This document shows positions 12,345 to 24,086 of a stretch of 64,000 nt of DNA, in pieces. The DNA is from Ochotona curzoniae. Lineage: Eukaryota; Chordata; Mammalia; Lagomorpha; Ochotonidae. The notes below the pieces were generated by a model that was not told where the DNA came from, did not search any database, and saw only the letters and a program-made list of their open reading frames with translations. Numbering within the stretch: the stretch's first letter is position 1; every line of letters begins with the position of its first letter. The DNA is taken from the NCBI RefSeq assembly GCF_017591425.1, contig NW_024466512.1, positions 16,495,001-16,559,000 of the forward strand. Reading direction: 5' to 3'. The translations under genes and the position numbers were made by a program.

Positions 12345-12725
12345 TTCATTTATTTTTATTTGAAGGAGAAATTTAGAGAGATGAGAGAGGAAGAGAGAGA
12401 GATTCCATCCAAATGTTCGCTCCCCAAATGGCTGTTAGATAAGAAATTCTTGGGGACTTAACATTTACATATTGTGGAGATGCAAATAAAGTGGGAAAGA
12501 GAGTGCTGTCTCCTGTGCCTTAGCTCCCTCTCCAAAAGCTTGCATGCCTGCAACAGTTAGGTATTGGCAAAGCCAGAAGCCTAGTTTCTTTTGGAACTCC
12601 CGGATGAAGCCTCCGGTACTATAAATTAGCAGGAAATCAGATTGAAGCAGAACTGGGAATTGAACACATGAACTCTGATATGCAAAGCAGGTGTCCTTTG
12701 TGACATCTTAACTACTGTGATTTGG
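12345..12725 (-). mobile_element. Two fragmentary old CSINE copies in tandem
   Basis: 12345-12440 is the 3' part of one minus copy (ATTTCATTTATTTTTATTTG, a GA-rich tract, then CGCTCCCCAAATGGCTG). 12441-12725 is most of a second old-subfamily copy (GAAAGAGAGTGCTGTCTCC, a TTAGCAGGAAATCAGATTG motif, GGGAATTGAACACATGAACT, and TTAACTACTGTG at its 5' end). The second block may represent one SINE into which another inserted. Decay prevents a clean boundary. Confidence 0.65.
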
Positions 12726-13424
12726 TGTTTAATTTGGGAGATTACCAGGAAAGGTCTTTAACCAGTCCTGTAGTGTTCCACACGTCTCCTTGTCAGAATC
12801 CTTTTTATGAGGTTGGATAAAGGTATGGACCCACATTTGAGCCTCCCTCCCTTTCCAGTATGAAGTTTGAACCTTGCTAGCATTCTCTGTGCTAACGCAG
12901 AAGGATCTTGGTGTTGGAGGGCAGGAGATAGTGAATGGGGGGATAGTAATTCTTTTATTCTTTGTCAATATAGGTGCATCTCAGCTCCTATGGGAGCTTC
13001 CTGTGGAAATTTAGGGGAGTCATGTTAAGCCAGGGCAGCAGAGAGGAACATCCACAGTGAGGGCATGTCTGTGTAAAATTTGTTTTGGAACCTAGGAAAA
13101 AAGTCACAGCAACAAATATGCATTTTATTATTTTCCTATCCGAAAAATAGCAATTGGTTTATCTAAATGTTCAAACTGGTATGAGAAACATACAGTCTCA
13201 GAAAGACAATCTGACACTGAAGATAGCAGAACAGCATGCCGAGGGAATCTCCCATGAATAACTTCCTTAATCGGCTGTATAACATGTGGAACCACCACCA
13301 TTCTCACTTTTTTTTAACTCTTCTTGTTGCTATGGTTTAATCCTAAATTTGTCAAGTTTTCTGTTAATAGCAGCAGAAAAATTACTAGTTGATACTAACT
13401 TAAGTTTACTTATTCTTGTAAATT
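12726..13424. other. Unique noncoding DNA
   Basis: No gene or repeat recognised. A 79-codon minus frame at 12729-12968 shows no domain signature. Confidence 0.45.
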
Positions 13425-13965
13425 TTCTAAAAGAATATGTATTTGAAAGTTGAAGAGGTGGGTGCCTGGGGCAATGAAAGAACAGTATCTCATCTGCCGG
13501 CTCCTTTCCAACTGTCTGCAAAAGCTAGGCTGGGCCAGGCCGAAACTATGCCATGGGTGGCAGGGTCCCCATTATTTAAACCATCACCTATTGCTTTCCA
13601 AAGTCTAGATTAGCAGGTAGCTGAAATCAGGAGTAGGTCCAAGGTCCTTGAAAGGCAGAGAGGAAGGGAGGAAAGGAAAGAGTGTGCAAGGGAGAACAAG
13701 AGAAGTGACAAGAAGACATCAATTTTCTGTCATTTGCTCCCCTAATGACTGTACCAGCCACAGCTGAGACCAGCAGGAGCCAGGTGCTGTGTCATTGTCT
13801 CCCAGGAGATGTCAAACCCAAATACTTGAGCCATCACCTGCAGTTTATCAGGATGCTGTATAGAAAACCAGGGAACCAATATTTGAAGTGGCACTCTGAT
13901 ATGGCATGCTATCCTAGAAGTGGTGGGTTAACTAACCACTGTGCCACAATGCCTGTATGCCACCA
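13425..13965 (-). mobile_element. Two old CSINE copies head to tail
   Basis: The first (about 13425-13650) shows GTATTTGAAAGTTGAAGAGG, CATCTGCCGGCTCCTTTCC, GGTCCCCATTATTTAAACC and TAGCAGGTAGCTGAAATCAG. The second (about 13651-13965) shows a GA-rich tail tract, GTCATTTGCTCCCCTAATGA, AATACTTGAGCCATCACCTG, GCACTCTGATATGGCATGC and TTAACTAACCACTGTGCCAC. Both are minus strand, old and adjacent, so one probably inserted beside or into the tail of the other. Confidence 0.72.
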
Positions 13966-15364
13966 TATTGTGTCTACTATGTGGAATTGCTATCTTATTT
14001 TGTCCCTACGCTTTTTTGGTAGACTTTAAATCCCTGAATTAAATCAGTCTTTGGATATTGTGAGTAATGTCTGAACATGCAGACACCTTTTTACTAACAC
14101 TTGTAGAGCTATCAATATGGTTTGTTTGCAATTACTGTTTCCTTCTTTTGATTTGTTCAAGAAAGACATGGCAGCATAGAGTTCTAAGGAAATTTCAATG
14201 GTGTGAAGCAAAAATAAATACAGAGAGGTTGTATACTCATGTGCCCATATATCACACAAATGCACATATAAATCAGATCCAGGACTCAACATCCACTTTT
14301 CAAAGGTAATTAATACTGAATTAAACTGAAAGCTTTCTGGTAACATTAAAAAATTTACCCTGGAAAGGTAATGCATTAGTAATGCCTTTGAAAAACAGTA
14401 TATTTAACCTAATCCCTACTATTTTGTATCTCCATACATGTGTCAGTTTTATTGGCAAGGAGGCTCCTACAGAATGGGTTGATGGTAAGAATGTTACAGA
14501 ATCATAGCTGTGGATACTAAGGGGCATGGCTATGGCGCACAGTGGGAAAGGGGCATGCTGTTGAATATGCTTTCCCAGAGGATGTACACAGCAGCTCACA
14601 TTTTCTTCTCTAAGTCTCAGCCATGTACACTGCATGTGGATCCTTCTCACTTTGTGCACTTGACCTTACGACAAGGATAGTATCTCTCTCCTTGATGTTT
14701 GGGAGGCTAAACAGCATCATCTTACAAATAATTACATCTGTCTGCCAGCTTTCACTTTGCCAACCTGCTTAACATACAAATCTGAAATCACCTAGGTATT
14801 TTTTTTTCTAAAGCAAGTAATGTATTACCTAAATTGATAACATACTTTCTCAAAGAAATGAGGCTTTGCTTCATGTCACATTGTCTTTAATGGTAGAGGC
14901 ATTTAATCAGGTTCATTGACTTCTCCAGGTTTGATTTTTATAATTGATAAAATAGTATAAGTGCAGTTTCCATTAAGAAGACTCAGGTGCTGTGCTGTGG
15001 TAGACAATTTACTTAATAGATGATACTGATGAAATGATGAAGAGAGGAAGAAAGTAGCTCTGATCTTTGATAGATTTCTATTAGCTCCCAGTAGGGTCAT
15101 TACCTCACTGAATTATCCATTTGCTTATCTACTCTTTTTTTCCTTCTTACCCTCATATTATCTACTTCTCCATCATTTGCTAGTATTTCTCTTAATAGCT
15201 ATCATTTTCTAAATAGCTCTATGTGAGGTGCTCAAAGGAAGGGCATGTTTGAAGTACAAAGGGAAAGAAAAGGCACAGTGTCTGATATCACACACTTTAA
15301 TTTCAACTCAGCATAAAGAAGACACTTGAAAAGTTTGTTTTCAGTAAGAGAATGTCTGTTTGTG
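13966..15364. other. Unique noncoding DNA
   Basis: No gene recognised. Overlapping frames of 94-112 codons on both strands around 13745-14659 have no convincing composition or domain, and several contradict each other. I see nothing else supported here. Confidence 0.45.
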
Positions 15365-15705
15365 ATGGACAATAGATTACCTAAGACTAAATAATTTATG
15401 CCAGAGGTTCATGGCGAATAGTTCTTAGCCTCAAAGTTCTTCAGGTGGAAAATTCCAAGATCAAGGGCTTTTCAACATGCATTAAGTATGCATCTGCTTC
15501 CCATGCCATTGTGTATCTGAAGGGCACTGAAGCAAATGGGGGAACATCTTGCCATTTATAAAAGTATCCATGTGGTCATGGGCATACGGTCCTCATGCTC
15601 AAAACACCTCCCACTGGAAGTACCCCAACACTGTAACCTCGTAACCTCAAGGATTACATTTCAGTGTGGGTTTGGAGATGGAGAAGCGTTCAAACCACAG
15701 AAGAA
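15365..15705 (+). mobile_element. Degraded MaLR-type LTR (MLT/MST-like)
   Basis: Forward landmarks resemble a mammalian apparent LTR-retrotransposon LTR: CTAAGACTAAATAATTTATG near the start, GAAAATTCCAAGATCAAGGG, then near the 3' end CCTCCCACTGGAAGTACCCC, CCAACACTG, GGATTACATTTCAGTGTGGG, TTTGGAGATGGAG and TCAAACCACAGAA. It is a noncoding LTR relic with no associated open frames. The subfamily cannot be fixed without a library search. Confidence 0.55.
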
Positions 15706-16954
15706 TATAACAAAAAAAGAACATAAAAGCTATCACAGTATCCTGACTGCATAAATCTCAAGTTGTTTGCTGTTATCTACTTTCTTTCAACCATATATTC
15801 ATTCAAAGATTTTGTTTGTTTTTTTTCTTACAGTCATGGTGTAGTATGTTCTTAAAGTAAGCAAATGCCTTATGTTTTTGTTGTTGTTATTAATATGGGC
15901 CTGAAATGTGTTACTGGTTTGGAGAAACCCTGAAAAGAGTATCAACTCTCCTATGACTCAGCAGTGTCAGCAGGCTTCCCATGCACAATCAAGCTCTCAC
16001 CCATCAAGCCTGAATTAGCAGTGGATGATATGAATACAAGTGGTGTGGGTGGTAGTAGTGTTGGTGCTGATGGCTGTTATAGTTTCTCAAGTTGCTATCG
16101 AATGACTGAGTTGAGCACAGAACTCAGGCTTTGGTGTTAGACCAGCAAGGGAAGCTAAGGTCTTTGAGTCAGAGAGTGACCAATGATCTTACCAGTTCTG
16201 TGAGGTGTTTTAGGGCATTTTTTCTTGGTTGTTTTAACTACAGAGCTAATAGTGAAGCTCTGTGTTCTTCCTCGCTATTTCTTTCATTCATCAGTGTTTT
16301 ATTAGTTATTATGAAACTTGTGTACTGTTGCTAAAATCAGTCATGATCTGGTTTCTCATTCTTTCAACCCCAGACTCTGGCTGTTGTAATTTCTTTTGCC
16401 AAAAGAAAATAACCAAATGGCATGCTACTATAGCATTTCATCTTATTTTGAAATTTTCACATACTATATGAGTACATAGAGCTTAACAGGGAAAATATAT
16501 TACATTAAAAGTAGATACTTTATATAAAATTCTAAAGTCATATCTTTTTTAAATTTCATTTTATTTATTTTTTTTATTACATTGCATTATGTGACATCTT
16601 GATTTGTGTGTTTTCTACCTGGTTTTAATTTTGCTTTGATAACCACCAAAGGTTTGTTTATTGGGACAAAGGATAGAGTATTTTTTTTTATTCAATACAT
16701 CTGGACAAATGATTGTTTCTGATAATCTCATTGCTTCCATATAAACATATATGGATTGGTGGAAAAAACATCTTTGTTTTGTTCTGTCAACATAAGGTAA
16801 CAAACAGCTCAACTGCGTGTCTGTGGCTGAAGCAGTAATTTAACACACCTAATAAAGAAATGAGTTACTGAGGCTTGTGAGATTTGCAACATCCTGAATT
16901 ATTTTAGTTATTTTTTAATAGGCAGTCTGTCTCACTTGCTTTCTCTGTTTGTCA
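15706..16954. other. Unique AT-rich noncoding DNA
   Basis: No gene or repeat recognised. T-rich with several poly-T/A runs around 16550-16690. Confidence 0.5.
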
Positions 16955-17285
16955 CATACACACACACACATACAGAGAGAGAGAGAAGAGTGAAAGAGAA
17001 AGAGAAGCAGAGAGAGTATGTGTGTGCTTCCATTGTTTGACTCACATTCACTTCTACAATGCTCTAACACCCAGGACTGATCGAGGCCAAAGCTGGTGCT
17101 AGCCCAAAAATCAATCCAGGTCTCCCATGTGGCAGAAGGGACTCGGGTACTTAAACCACCACCTTTTGTTCCCCATGGTGTGCACTAGCAGAAACCTTTC
17201 ATCAGGAGCCAGCATCCGCTGATACGGGATACAGACCTGCCATGTGGTGCCTTAAGTGCTGCATCAAACACCTGCCCCGGCCTTA
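16955..17285 (-). mobile_element. Old CSINE copy with CA/GA-expanded tail side
   Basis: Landmarks in reverse complement: a (CA)n then (GA)n tract at 16959-17018, TTTGACTCACATTCACTTC, CAATCCAGGTCTCCCATGTG, GACTCGGGTACTTAAACCAC, the old-subfamily block GTGTGCACTAGCAG, GATACGGGATACAGACCTGC and a 5' end at ACACCTGCCCCGGCC. The low-complexity expansion replaces the normal GA-rich tail-side segment. Confidence 0.8.
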
Positions 17286-17379
17286 GGCTGAGCAGCACAT
17301 TAAGGGGATGTGGTGGGAAGGGAAGTCGAGATGAGAAGCTGAAATAAATGGCTCTTGAGTCCTTTTCATTCCTGATAAC

Positions 17380-17960
17380 CTTATAGTCTTGTTGGGAAAA
17401 GGCTACGTAGAAGCATGCTGTGTCTGAAAGTGCTCGATTCAGAGCAGAAGAACTTTCAAGGTGACTCTTCTCTCCTTTTCTGTGTTGCCATTGTGGGTCT
17501 AATTTCCTCTCCTTTTTCCACTTTACTGCTAGGTAGAGAATGTAATCGTGATAACATTTCTCTAATGGTCACTCTGTGATTAGCTGTTTCAAGCCGGGCC
17601 AAGTTATAACCGGGCATTGACTTTGCTTCATCTCCAGGGTCTAGAGATCTTACATTGTGGCTTCAAAAGTGGGATTTCTATCACTAAGCAGCCTTTTGAA
17701 AGAAGGTAGCACCGAGTGGAGATAAGTATAGAAGGGAATGTGGTATGCAGAAGATAACTACAAAAAAAAATTGGTCGGATAAAAGGCTGCTGGATCTGCC
17801 TGATAGCTGGGCCAGTTTCACAGTTTGCTTTTATTTACATGTGATGACAATTTGAAGACACACAACTATTTGAAGCATAAACGGTTGCGCTTTCAGATGC
17901 TGCTAAACGTGCAGTCCATTTTAAAAATTTTGAATGAAAAATGTATTTAATTCACAAAAC
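17380..17960. other. Unique CpG-retaining block, candidate conserved noncoding element
   Basis: This non-repetitive block keeps about ten CpG dinucleotides (for example CTACGTAG, GCTCGATTC, AATCGTGATAAC, AAGCCGGG, AACCGGGC, GGTCGGAT, ACGGTTGCGC) in a region where CpG is otherwise rare. It also has TGTGATTAGCTG and other TAAT/GATTA cores. It has no open frame of note. Treating it as a possible regulatory element is inference from composition only. Confidence 0.3.
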
Positions 17961-18889
17961 CTACCAGATATAGCTTAGCCTAGCCTAAATTAAACTTGCA
18001 CACAATATTTAAATTGGCAGAGAGAGAATAAGAGAGAAAAAATTCTCTGTTGCAAAGACGTTTATAAACAAAGTATTTAGTATCTCATGTAATTTGCCAA
18101 ATAATGTATGGAAAATGATGAAGTGTCTTTGTAAAGTGTACTTTCTTACTATGATAAAATTGAAAATCTAGCCACTTTTAAATTTGAATGATCTCAAGGA
18201 CATCTGACATGCATTTATCTTTTCACTGGGTTCTGCACACTGAGTGAGAATGCAAAACTGTGAAAACGGGAGCAGGTCACGGCAGCAGATGTAAGATGCT
18301 GAATACTGCACCTGCTGGCACCCAAGGATTCTCTTCTTCACAACGTTAAGGGGTAAGGGTTTGAGCAAGTGTCCTGTTTGGTACTCAGGGAAAACTAGCT
18401 TCCTTCTATTTGAAAAAAGATGTAGTTTATCAAAGTCTTTTGGAATGGCAATGTCCAAAGAATAGTTAAATCAACAAATTAATTTTGTAAACCCTAATCA
18501 ACAGATCATGAAGCATCCTAACATTGCAATGGCTACGGAAGTTGCAGGCTTACCTTGATTCTTCCCCTGAATTACTTAGTGACTAGACACATACACATTT
18601 TTGGGCCCCGGTTTCATCTGTCTCAGACCGATGAGTCTAGGTACTGTTCAGGACTCTTGAGTACAAAAAACCTGTGAATTGATTATTGTTCATGTCAATA
18701 ATTAGTCAATGATTCAGTCATGTGGTTTAGCTGCTAAGTCAGTGTTGAAACTTGTGGGATCAGCATATAGTTGACAATGGTGCTATGTAGCATGGTTTAT
18801 AAAATAAAGTGTAAGATTTTATAGCAGATCTTACATTTCTTCTATAATTGTCAGTGCTCTGTTAAGTAAATAAAATCTCCTGAGTAAAC
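17961..18889. other. Unique noncoding DNA
   Basis: No gene recognised. A 96-codon minus frame at 18168-18458 has no domain signature or flanking splice context that I can support. Confidence 0.45.
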
Positions 18890-19115
18890 ATTTGAATTCT
18901 AAAGTGCTAGATAACCTGAGCTGGAATCCTGGTTTGCTCAATTCTTTGTCCTGTGAGCCGAGCTACTAGCGTAACCTCTTTGACCAGATATTCTTGGCTA
19001 TAAATTGGAAAAAAAATATTTATAGCTGTTTCTTAAGGTAACTGAGAAAATGAGGAAATTACATGAAGTACACTGTTCATGATATATATTAAAAATTCAA
19101 TATGTAGCAATGCTA
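18890..19115 (+). repeat. MIR-like ancient SINE
   Basis: Order of landmarks: GAGCTGGAATCCTGGTTTG, GAGCTACTAGCGTAACCTC (for 'actagctgtgtgaccttggg...aacctct'), AAATTGGAAAAAA (for 'aaaatggggataa'), GTAACTGAGAAAATGAGG, then TGAAGTACACTGTTCATG. This is a plausible, strongly diverged MIR. Confidence 0.6.
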
Positions 19116-21690
19116 GCTTGTGTGTTTTACTCACCAACTTTAGGTAACTCTTTTGCTTAATAAATGGGTCAAATATGAAATTGTTAAAAATTAGTCCAGT
19201 TTTCTTTTGGTTAGTGTGGGCATGAGATAATCTTTTCTTCCCTTTTTAATCTAGCTAAGCTTTTATATGTAGTTGGCACTTGCTAATTCAGGCACAATGA
19301 CTTATGATCAATCTTTTGGAGCATTTATTTAAACTTATTACTAATATTTAATGAGAATCAATAATCTATTTACTGTAGGTTTGCCGTTATTCTTTGTCTT
19401 TTATTCTACCTTTTCTTCCTTAAGAAACAAAATCCATCCTGAATTCATGCTTTCTAAAGTGTTTTTTTGTTTTGTTTTGTTTGTTTTGTTTTACTTTTTA
19501 CTTTTTAAATATTTCTAGAGTATCATCAAGGACACTATAATTACATTTGGTTTCATGTCTGCTTATACACCTTTGGACTGTAAGCATTTTATAATTTGTT
19601 TCATTGTCTCCTTATACAGTTTTTGGTTATAATGAAAGTGTCAGTTTTGAAGAGAATTTATCAGATATTTTATAGAATATTTCTCAGCTTGGATTTGTAT
19701 GATTCCTTTCTCATAATTAGAATCATACATCATAAGTGTGGGGAAGGTACGTCACAGAGTCAGAATGTCATCTCATCCACAGTATCTAACATTTGCATGC
19801 TGCTGCTATTGATATTAACCTTGATTACATGGCTAAGGTAACACTGACCAAGGCTTTCTCTATTATAGAATTACTTTTCCCTCCTTAACTCCAACTCTCC
19901 TACTATACCTTAGGAAGGAAGCCACTATGTACAGGCTACACTGCAGTGGCCTTGAGCTCTACCACATTTACTTGAAGATAGCGTTAATATGTGCATACCT
20001 TTCTATCTAACATTGTGAATTCTCATCTAGGGTAGTTTAGTGTCTTCTCTGTAATTCAGTCTTTTTTTTAGTATGGACTTCACCTTTAATTGCTGATAAG
20101 AATTCTATTTTATAGATGTGCTACTGGTGGTTTCCTATGTGTGCATGTATTTTTACACATTAACTGATTATTTATATTGGTAACAGTTTTTGTCACTGTA
20201 AAGAGGCAAAAATTATTTGCATGCAAATTATGTGTGGACGTAGTATAACCGCAAAGACAGTCTATTTTAAAAGGCGAAAGATTTATACAATCTGAAGAGA
20301 AACCAGAGTATAAGATGGGCTATTGTTGCTAAGAATAGGTTCAGTTTCATTAAAACTCTGCATCTTTCATATCACCAATCCAAGATTCCTCTTGTTCTTC
20401 ATTCATATGACAATCCTGTTTTTGAAAGTTGACTCTCTGATGTGTATTTAAAACTAAATGAACAAAAAAGTCTTCTGTATAGAGTTATGATTGTATGCTA
20501 TTTTAACTTTTGATTTTGATCCTATTCTTACCAATGTATATTTGAGATAAGTCTACCATCAAGCAGCTTTATACTGTTTGACATTTAGCAAAAATAGCAC
20601 AGAACAGAATACTCCTGATTCCTTCTTCCTGCCCTTGGGACACTGTTATCATACTTTAAAGACACAATATAGTGTTACTGTATGCTTTAAACATTCGTTT
20701 TTAAGATAAAAGAAGATATATGAAAGTTTGTATTTATCTTCCAAGATTACTTTCTGGACCTTCTTCAAGTTTTTTACCTTTATCATTTCCCTTCAAACTG
20801 AAGAATTTTATTGAAAACTGACAGGGCAGGTCACTGGAAATTAACCTTCTGACTTTGTTGGCTTTAATACATCTGGTTTCTCCCTTACTTTTGAAGACAT
20901 GTTTTCACACATTTAGAATCTTGACTGGGGAGTTGGCTTTTACTTTTGTTGTTGTTAGCTTCCTTTTTAGTGCACACACCACAGATTTCACTCTTTTTAT
21001 GGGCAAGGTCTCTAACCAAGAGTCTGCTGTAATTGTCCTGAAAGTTCAGCTCCCAGTGTCTTATACATACAAACCATTCCCGGTCAGCAGCAGTTCATTA
21101 ATATTTCTAGTTTGATGTTCCCACAGTGTTAAGACAGCCAGTGACCTGTGCTCACATAAGCAACCCATATGTGCTGTGTCTCCTTTGGTGCTTTCTCTCC
21201 AAATTTCATGATAATGGTTTGGCCTGATATCTCAATTCTCTGAAGGAACAAAGAAGAGTCTTTGATTTTTCAGTTCTCTGATTTATCTTATTGTAAGAGT
21301 TTAATGGTTATTATAAGTTCTTGGTAACTCTGAGCTGAGCCCAGATGCCTCTCACTAAGCCTTTCTTTGTAGTTTACCAGGGCAGGTGCAACATTCAGAA
21401 TCTCTTCAGTACATCACAAATTGGGGTTCAGATTGTGTTCAACTAAGAAAGCAAATTATCAATGTCTTTCTCAGACCATCTGAGTAACATAAACTTCAAA
21501 ATGTCTTACTAGGGAGCCCAGATCTTTTCTAATATAAATTTCTTCAGTATTATTTCACATTTTTAGGATATATGTCAATGTACATTTGTCATGTATTTTT
21601 ATATTAATGCACAAAATAATGAGTGCATTTAATGCATATAACATCTTCCTGGAGGTTGCTCTTAATACTTCACACTTATTTTTCTGTAGA
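19116..21690. other. Unique AT-rich noncoding DNA
   Basis: No gene recognised. It includes a TTTTG-rich simple repeat at about 19461-19491. Frames at 19596-19841 and 20855-21115 are hydrophobic chance frames with no recognised family. Confidence 0.5.
19461..19491. repeat. (TTTTG)n simple repeat
   Basis: Four to five TTTTG/TTTG units in a T-rich context. Confidence 0.8.
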
Positions 21691-21905
21691 TATTTATTTA
21701 TTTACTTGAAAGGCAGTCCCAGAAAGAGAACATCTGCCATCTAATTCTCCAAATCACTAGGGTGACCAGGGCTGGATCAGATAGAGGCCAGGTACCTGAA
21801 ACTCCATTCTGGTCTCATATGTAGGTGGCAAGTGTCCAAGCATTTAGGGCATCCTCTGCTGCTTTCCCAGGCACATTGACTGGGAACTGGGTTGCAGGTA
21901 GGGCA
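21691..21905 (-). mobile_element. Old CSINE copy, 5' part missing
   Basis: Reverse-complement landmarks: ATTTATTTATTTACTTGAAAGG, CATCTGCCATCTAATTCTCC, GGGCTGGATCAGATAGAGGC, a TCATATGTAGGTGGCAAGTG segment and GGGCATCCTCTGCTGCTTTC. It ends before the element's 5' promoter region. Confidence 0.72.
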
Positions 21906-23278
21906 ATGAGGGCTTCTATATGCTGTGAGCTTTGTAGCCTGCAACTTACCCTTTCCCTACCACAACATAAACCTCTCTTTACATCTGTTGAGACTTTTTG
22001 TAGGTCTTAAAGTAATAGGGTGTAGTGTTTACAAAGTTGCAGAAGATTACCATGGCCCTGTAACACTTTGTGCACTGGAAGCCTGTCTCAGTTTTTCAGG
22101 CATTAAATGTACTGCCCTACTTAAAGAAGTCTACTGTACAAGGAGCCTAGGCAGGATTTACAAGTCACATTTGCTTACTTCATCTCCATGCCCTAATTTT
22201 CTCAGAAAGGATTTTGTGACATGGTGAGTTTAAAAGTTTAATTCTGTGTGCTAATACAGCCATCTATATGAAGAATCTTTCAGTTTAATTTTCACAAATG
22301 TCAATAGTGTACTGCAGGTGATGAAGTTGCCCATTAGAATAATCACAGAAGCTTTGGATCTGGTAAGCAGTCGTTTAATTTGGAATTTGAAGTTTTGAGC
22401 TCACAATTTTATTTCTGTTACAAATGAGTTGGAAAACAAACTGAATATACTACGTTCCTTGTTTTAACTGAAGCTATGTTAGCATCATTGCTACTATAAG
22501 CATTTGATTACCAGTGACAATGCTCATTTAAGTGTCGAGTCACCGTATGGCATAGGGTAACAGGGCTTCTTTTTCCACTGGAAACACGTTACAGTGAAAG
22601 CCTTTAAATAAAATTGCATCAGAGAATCATGTCCAAATGAAACCTAATCGATTCAGAGGGCATGTCCTTCTTCTGGAACCATGTCTAGATCCAACTTTTG
22701 CATCACTCTGCATTCACATAAAGAAACAGAATACCTGAGGATACAGTTGTAAAATATATTCATTGTAGTAACTTTTACATACACAATTGTTGGAGCTGTT
22801 AAGAGAATCATAATTTATCTGCTCCTTCTACCCTAGTTACCAGATGGGCATTGCAAGATCAGGGAAGACCATGCAACGGGATCTTCAAAGAAGAATAAAA
22901 TGGGCTTTAGCTTCCTTCTCCCTATCCCTGCCATTGGTGCTCTCTCTCTCTCTCTAATCGACTTAAAATGTTGGATCTCTTAGTGTTTTCAATCTTTAAA
23001 ACTTGCTGCTTAAATGACTTTCAGAGGAAACTTGGCAATTTTGTAATAGATTACACTAGCACTTAGATACAGAGAAGAGAAAGGAAGAGAATCCATGTAA
23101 GCATAACAATATGAATGTTACATACGGTGACAAGGTAGACAGAAACTCCACTAAACATCATATAACCTGCCAGACACTGCTTCATTGACTTTGTAAGAAC
23201 AAACATGTCTGTTGCTCTATTCCCACCTCCTAAGCCCTCATAGATTGTTTTTATTATTTTGTGTATATTGTACTATTT
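21906..23278. other. Unique noncoding DNA with a CpG-retaining patch
   Basis: No gene recognised. A (CT)n run lies at 22939-22955. Around 22530-22670 several CpGs survive (GTGTCGAGTCACCGTATGG, AACACGTTAC, AATCGATT), which is unusual locally. A 100-codon frame at 21925-22227 overlaps another frame and has no domain signature. Confidence 0.45.
22939..22955. repeat. (CT)n microsatellite
   Basis: Eight consecutive CT units. Confidence 0.85.
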
Positions 23279-23334
23279 TGTATATATATTTATATATACA
23301 TATATGATATGCATATAATATATATATATATGTC
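23279..23334. repeat. AT-rich (TA)n microsatellite, interrupted
   Basis: Alternating TA and TTTA/CATA units over about 55 bases. Confidence 0.9.
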
Positions 23335-23778
23335 TATACATACACTACAATTCCAGAGGCACAGGGATTTCCCCAATCCACTCCTCCCTTCACTCTGGTT
23401 TACAGCATCTTATGACTGTAATATAGCACTTTAGCAACATTCACAAGTTAACATTCTGCTCTGTGTATCATGACATTGTAGGTATAGCAAGCTGAACACT
23501 TGGGGTGAGGATCCTGTGAAATATATTTTAATTTAGTTATCACATTACAAAGTCGAACACCATGCTAATCAAGAACCCTCAACATATTGTACACCAGTGA
23601 ATAGAAATATCTGGAAGCTAACAATCGTAACAGTTTGTTTTGTATTTATGCTTTCCACAAATGTCAAGTAGGGGTTAAATATCGACAAGCAATGCAGATT
23701 AAACACAATCCCGAGTTTTCTATCTCTAGTCTCTTGGTGATTTTCTGAGAGTATTTTTTTCCAGGGAACATTGTACTA
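23335..23778. other. Unique noncoding DNA
   Basis: No gene or repeat recognised. Confidence 0.5.
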
Positions 23779-24086
23779 TTTTTTAAAGTTTTATTTTTGT
23801 TGGAAAGTCAGATTTACAGAAGGAGAGACTGAGAGAAGGTTTTCCATCTACTGTTTCAAATCCCTAAGTGACCGCAACAGTTGGAGCTGAGCCCATCTAA
23901 ATCTGGGAGCCAGGAGCTTCTTTGGCTCAGAGTCCCAAGATTTTGGCACATCCACTCTCTCTTTTCCAGGCCACAAGCAGGAAGCTGGAAGGGAAGTGGA
24001 ACAACCAGGATATGAACTGGCACTTACATGGGATCTGGGTACATGCAAGGCAAGAACTTCAGCCACTAGTTTATCGTGCCAGGCCC
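23779..24086 (-). mobile_element. CSINE-type SINE, near full length
   Basis: Reverse-complement landmarks in order: TTTTTTAAAGTTTTATTTT, GTTGGAAAGTCAGATTTACAG, CAAATCCCTAAGTGACCGC, CAGAGTCCCAAGATTTTGGC, CCAGGCCACAAGCAGGAAGC, TTACATGGGATCTGGG, then ATCGTGCCAGGCCCC. It has moderate divergence. The CCAGGGAA octamer on both sides is not adjacent to the T-tract, so I do not call it a duplication. Confidence 0.9.
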
